Positions 5,725 through 7,445 of a DNA stretch of 7,445 bases are shown piece after piece; within the stretch, counting starts at the first letter, position 1, and each line of letters begins with the position of its first letter. Below the pieces are notes generated by a model. That model had not been told where the DNA came from, made no database searches, and was given only the letters and a program-made list of their open reading frames with translations. A program made the position numbers and the translations under genes. Where the stretch lies: positions 1 through 7,445 of the forward strand of contig JASJGK010000204.1 in assembly GCA_033791585.1 (NCBI GenBank), read 5' to 3'. The DNA comes from JASJGK01 sp033791585 (GTDB taxonomy: Bacteria; SAR324; XYD2-FULL-50-16).

Positions 5725-6341
5725 TATTCGCTTTCGAGCATCTCCTTAATATGATCAAGGGTGGAAGCATCGACGGCGTTGGATTTTCGAATGCGACTCA
5801 CCTCAGCTGGCGAGACCTGGGCTTTAGAAATCTCTTTCTGGGCATTTTGAAGATCTTGACTTGGCAAGTTTCTAGCAAATAAGGCCCCTTGAGTAGTTTC
5901 TGCAGGGTAACTTTTAGTAGCTTTTTCTTTTTTTGCAACTGCAACGGGTCCCTTCCTCTTTGGTCTCGCAGGTTGCGAAGCCTTACTACCCTTTTTGTCG
6001 TTTTTAATGCTGCTCTGATCTTTTAAAGCCTCTTTTCGCTTTGTCGCTGCTTCTTGTTTCTTCGCTAACACTGTGGGTTTTTTACTCAAAGATTTTACCT
6101 TAGGGGCCATAGGTGGCTTCGCTACCTTTAGATCTTTCTTTTTTTCCACTTTAGACGCCTCTGCGATAGGTTCCTGAATGGGGACGGAAAGTTTTGGGTT
6201 GGTTTTTGCTATCTCGTCAGCAGGGCTTGTAACGCCCAAATACACAGAAGTAAAGATCACAACAATGGCTAGCATCGCAGCAAAAGCCAATATCTGATTT
6301 TTCGAAAGATCGTCTAATTGATGAAGTGATATGGTTTTCAT
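5724..6341 (-). CDS. Single-pass membrane protein with long Lys/Ala/Pro-rich periplasmic stretch (TonB-like linker)
   Basis: The 205-residue protein has a short cytoplasmic N-terminus, one membrane helix at about 17-37 (ILAFAAMLAIVVIFTSVYLG), and then an unusually basic Lys/Ala/Pro/Ser-rich region at about 43-143. The C-terminal ~50 residues (from about 150) look helical and more balanced in charge (SQDLQNAQKEISKAQV; STLDHIKEMLESE). The layout matches the anchor and extended linker of TonB/TolA-type proteins that span the periplasm, but the typical TonB C-terminal beta/alpha domain is missing. The ATG at 6341 has a strong AAGGA 5 bases upstream and follows the ExbD-like stop by 9 bases; the stop overlaps the next gene's ATG (TAATG). 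It most likely works with the ExbB/ExbD-like pair. An alternative is a peptidoglycan- or nucleic-acid-contacting basic tether. Confidence 0.75.
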   Translation of the reverse strand: MKTISLHQLDDLSKNQILAFAAMLAIVVIFTSVYLGVTSPADEIAKTNPKLSVPIQEPIAEASKVEKKKDLKVAKPPMAPKVKSLSKKPTVLAKKQEAATKRKEALKDQSSIKNDKKGSKASQPARPKRKGPVAVAKKEKATKSYPAETTQGALFARNLPSQDLQNAQKEISKAQVSPAEVSRIRKSNAVDASTLDHIKEMLESE

Positions 6342-6346
6342 TTTAT

Positions 6347-6351
6347 TCCTT
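6347..6351 (-). promoter_or_regulatory. Strong ribosome binding site of the Lys/Ala/Pro-rich membrane protein
   Basis: AAGGA sits 5 bases upstream of the ATG at 6341 and touches the TAA stop of the ExbD-like gene (6351-6353), linking termination to re-initiation. It fixes the start of the 205-residue protein. Confidence 0.6.
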
Positions 6352-6740
6352 TAGTTTGATTGTTTAACTTGTAATTTTAGGTCTACAATTCCAGAAATTT
6401 TTTTCAACTCTCTTAGTTTTAAATACTGGCTAATGGGCATTGTTGACTCAGCTTGCACCACTAGGTCACTTGGCTTTCTCGACTTCGCTAGTTCCAGTCT
6501 AAGGCTCTCAAAGCTGTATTTTTTGCCTTGTAACTCAAAAACAGGTTTGCCCCGTTGCATCGTCATTTTAACAATAATATCTTCCCCCAGAATGCCCTGT
6601 CCCTCAGAAGACTCAGCGACCTTTAGATCCAATTTCGACATCTTTTTGTTATTCATCTGCAAACCCGTAGTGACCAGTAAGATCACTACTAAAAGACTAA
6701 AGAAATCGAGGGCTAAGGTCTGACTCTTAGGCCGCCTCAT
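6351..6740 (-). CDS. ExbD/TolR-like biopolymer transport protein
   Basis: In the known ExbD/TolR family a single membrane helix with one conserved Asp takes part in proton flow through the ExbB/TolQ channel, followed by a small periplasmic domain. This 129-residue protein fits: the N-terminus is basic (MRRPK), Asp12 sits at the start of the helix (LDFFSLLVVILLVTTG, about 11-26) where ExbD has its essential Asp, and the end (about 65-127) resembles the family's domain (GKPVFELQGKKYSFESL, then LVVQAESTMPISQYLKL and a Gly-containing final strand region). The typical TPF/IDV signature around the Asp is only partly kept, so it is a divergent member. GGAGG stands 4 bases before the ATG, which overlaps the stop of the ExbB-like gene by 4 bases (ATGA). 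Together with that gene it forms the motor unit. Confidence 0.75.
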   Translation of the reverse strand: MRRPKSQTLALDFFSLLVVILLVTTGLQMNNKKMSKLDLKVAESSEGQGILGEDIIVKMTMQRGKPVFELQGKKYSFESLRLELAKSRKPSDLVVQAESTMPISQYLKLRELKKISGIVDLKLQVKQSN

Positions 6741-7204
6741 TTTTCCTCCAGATCAAAGACATCAATAACCAAATTAACTGCCCTTGCCAGCACAGCCCCT
6801 AGTAGGGTTGTGCTCATGGCAATGCCTGCACCGTTGAGCAATGTTGCAATTGAAGCAGAAGGATCACTTTGGTCTAACCCTCTTAGGACGACCATGAGGC
6901 CCACTACTGTACCTATGAGGCCTAGATCTGAGCTTTCCCTAGAGGTGTACCATATTATTCGAACCGCCCAAGAAGGAGGAGACTTCGCGCTACCATAGGC
7001 TATCAAAACCGTCGTAATGGCAACTAAGGCTAGCACCATGAGTATTAACAAGGGGACCCCTGCTAACCCCATCATTTCGTACAGCTTATGGGCAGCATAA
7101 CTAAGCCCAATCCAAAGGCCTTGACTCTGAAAAAGAACCCAAGCTATAAACACCCCCCCGAAGATACCGAGGAGTTTCATTTGATGTTTATGCAGCAACT
7201 CCAT
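6737..7204 (-). CDS. Short MotA/TolQ/ExbB-family proton channel protein
   Basis: ExbB/TolQ/MotA proteins form inner-membrane channels that turn proton flow into mechanical work on ExbD and TonB-type partners. This 155-residue protein shows three membrane stretches: about 10-35, 49-71 and a C-terminal pair of family segments. The latter hold the diagnostic motifs, LGLIGTVVGLM (about 94-104) and GAGIAMSTTLLGAVLA (about 125-140), with the Gly/Thr pattern of the channel lining (Thr99, Thr132/133). It lacks most of the large cytoplasmic loop between helices 1 and 2 found in ExbB (usually about 240 residues), making it a compact version. The ATG at 7204 overlaps the preceding stop (TAATG) and has AGGGGG 5 bases upstream, so the start is firm. 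It overlaps the ExbD-like gene by 4 bases. Substrate or partner outside the operon cannot be told from sequence. Confidence 0.8.
   Translation of the reverse strand: MELLHKHQMKLLGIFGGVFIAWVLFQSQGLWIGLSYAAHKLYEMMGLAGVPLLILMVLALVAITTVLIAYGSAKSPPSWAVRIIWYTSRESSDLGLIGTVVGLMVVLRGLDQSDPSASIATLLNGAGIAMSTTLLGAVLARAVNLVIDVFDLEEK
6745..6749 (-). promoter_or_regulatory. Ribosome binding site of the ExbD-like gene
   Basis: GGAGG lies 4 bases before the ATG at 6740 and within the last codons of the ExbB-like gene. It is a full-consensus core, implying efficient translation of the motor partner and supporting the 4-base overlap as real. Confidence 0.65.
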
Positions 7205-7445
7205 TACATCCCCCTTTGGGTAGATGACTCAGAAGTATCTAAGATCCCAGGCAGCTCTTTATTGATAATCAAACTCGGTAAACGCTTAAATTTAGCGTTT
7301 TCTCGACTAATCTTGTGTACAATAAAGGTGTGTTTCTTCAAGTATTCGAACTCGTTCTTTTTAGTACAAAACTTCTTAACTCTCGTTTCTAAAGTCAGCA
7401 GGTGAATTCCAGCTACCTTCCAGTCAGCACTCCTGCTAAAGTTAT
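7204..7445 (-). CDS. C-terminal end of an unidentified protein (5' end beyond window)
   Basis: The frame is open from the window edge for 79 codons and ends at the TAA of 7204-7206, which shares a base with the ATG of the ExbB-like gene (TAATG). The end of the protein is basic, with a Lys-rich middle (RVKKFCTKKNEFEYLKKH) and a final EL-PGILD-TSESSTQRGM tail. No membrane segment or known motif is visible in this fragment. The one-base overlap puts it in the same operon as the motor genes. I cannot name the protein from the tail; a competing plus-strand frame across it (7088-7405) has no support. Confidence 0.7.
   Translation of the reverse strand, partial: NFSRSADWKVAGIHLLTLETRVKKFCTKKNEFEYLKKHTFIVHKISRENAKFKRLPSLIINKELPGILDTSESSTQRGM
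7210..7215 (-). promoter_or_regulatory. Ribosome binding site of the ExbB-like gene
   Basis: AGGGGG lies 5 bases upstream of the ATG at 7204, inside the last codons of the preceding gene. It confirms the TAATG junction as a translation start. Confidence 0.6.

Larger units (their letters stand above)
2097..7445 (-). other. Probable operon: motor genes, two linker proteins, small membrane protein and PcfJ-like pair
   Basis: Eight consecutive minus-strand genes are joined by overlaps of 1, 4, 1 and 14 bases or gaps of 9, 8 and 10 bases, with no visible internal terminator. Such spacing is typical of one co-transcribed and partly co-translated unit. The first promoter is outside the window, and the downstream border is the 86-base spacer at 2011-2096. 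Confidence 0.75.

Noticed and set aside
2097..7204. Zorya-type defence system
   Set aside because: Zorya also pairs a MotA-like and an ExbD/OmpA-like protein, but ZorA has a long cytoplasmic tail and ZorB an OmpA-type peptidoglycan-binding domain, and helicase/nuclease partners follow. None of these is seen here.
7088..7405. Plus-strand 105-codon open frame
   Set aside because: It lies antisense to the ExbB-like gene and to the upstream gene tail, both of which have good motifs or junctions and coupled starts; its translation shows no recognisable features.

Overview
The window is an AT-rich bacterial stretch (my estimate is roughly 40% G+C). All nine genes I can support lie on the minus strand, so transcription runs from base 7445 toward base 1. 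An ExbB/TolQ-like channel protein and an ExbD/TolR-like protein imply a Gram-negative, double-membrane organism. I see no rRNA, tRNA, transposase, integrase or CRISPR array, and I cannot name the organism.

Region 7445 to 2097 is one tightly packed gene string that looks like an operon. It begins with the C-terminal end of an unidentified protein (7204-7445, cut by the window edge). Next come a short MotA/TolQ/ExbB-family proton-channel protein (6737-7204), an ExbD/TolR-like partner (6351-6740), two single-pass inner-membrane proteins with Lys/Ala-rich periplasmic stretches that recall TonB or TolA linkers (5724-6341 and 4780-5724), a 62-residue two-helix membrane protein (4583-4771), and two tandem paralogues with PcfJ-like C-termini (3304-4572 and 2097-3317). 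Neighbouring genes overlap by 1, 4, 1 and 14 bases or are separated by 8 to 10 bases, so translational coupling and stoichiometric production are likely. No terminator is visible inside the string, and its promoter must lie upstream of the window.

Region 2096 to 793 holds a short spacer with promoter-like hexamers and then a roughly 385- to 405-residue orphan protein with two CxxC pairs and a His-rich stretch. Region 792 to 501 is non-coding, with several small hairpin-capable sequences and a 20-bp imperfect palindrome. From 500 to the window edge there is an unidentified open frame with a good start. It runs into a 33-bp, in-frame tandem repeat encoding an 11-residue charged helical unit; it has no stop in the window and continues past base 1.

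The simplest reading is a proton-motive-force-driven envelope machine (ExbB/ExbD-like motor, two TonB/TolA-like transmitters, a small membrane subunit) encoded together with a pair of soluble PcfJ-like proteins. I know of no named system with this combination. One paralogue keeps the His-Cys pair of the PcfJ signature and the other has Asn-Cys. The motor assignment is reasonably supported by motifs. The function of the PcfJ-like pair and of the system as a whole is inference.
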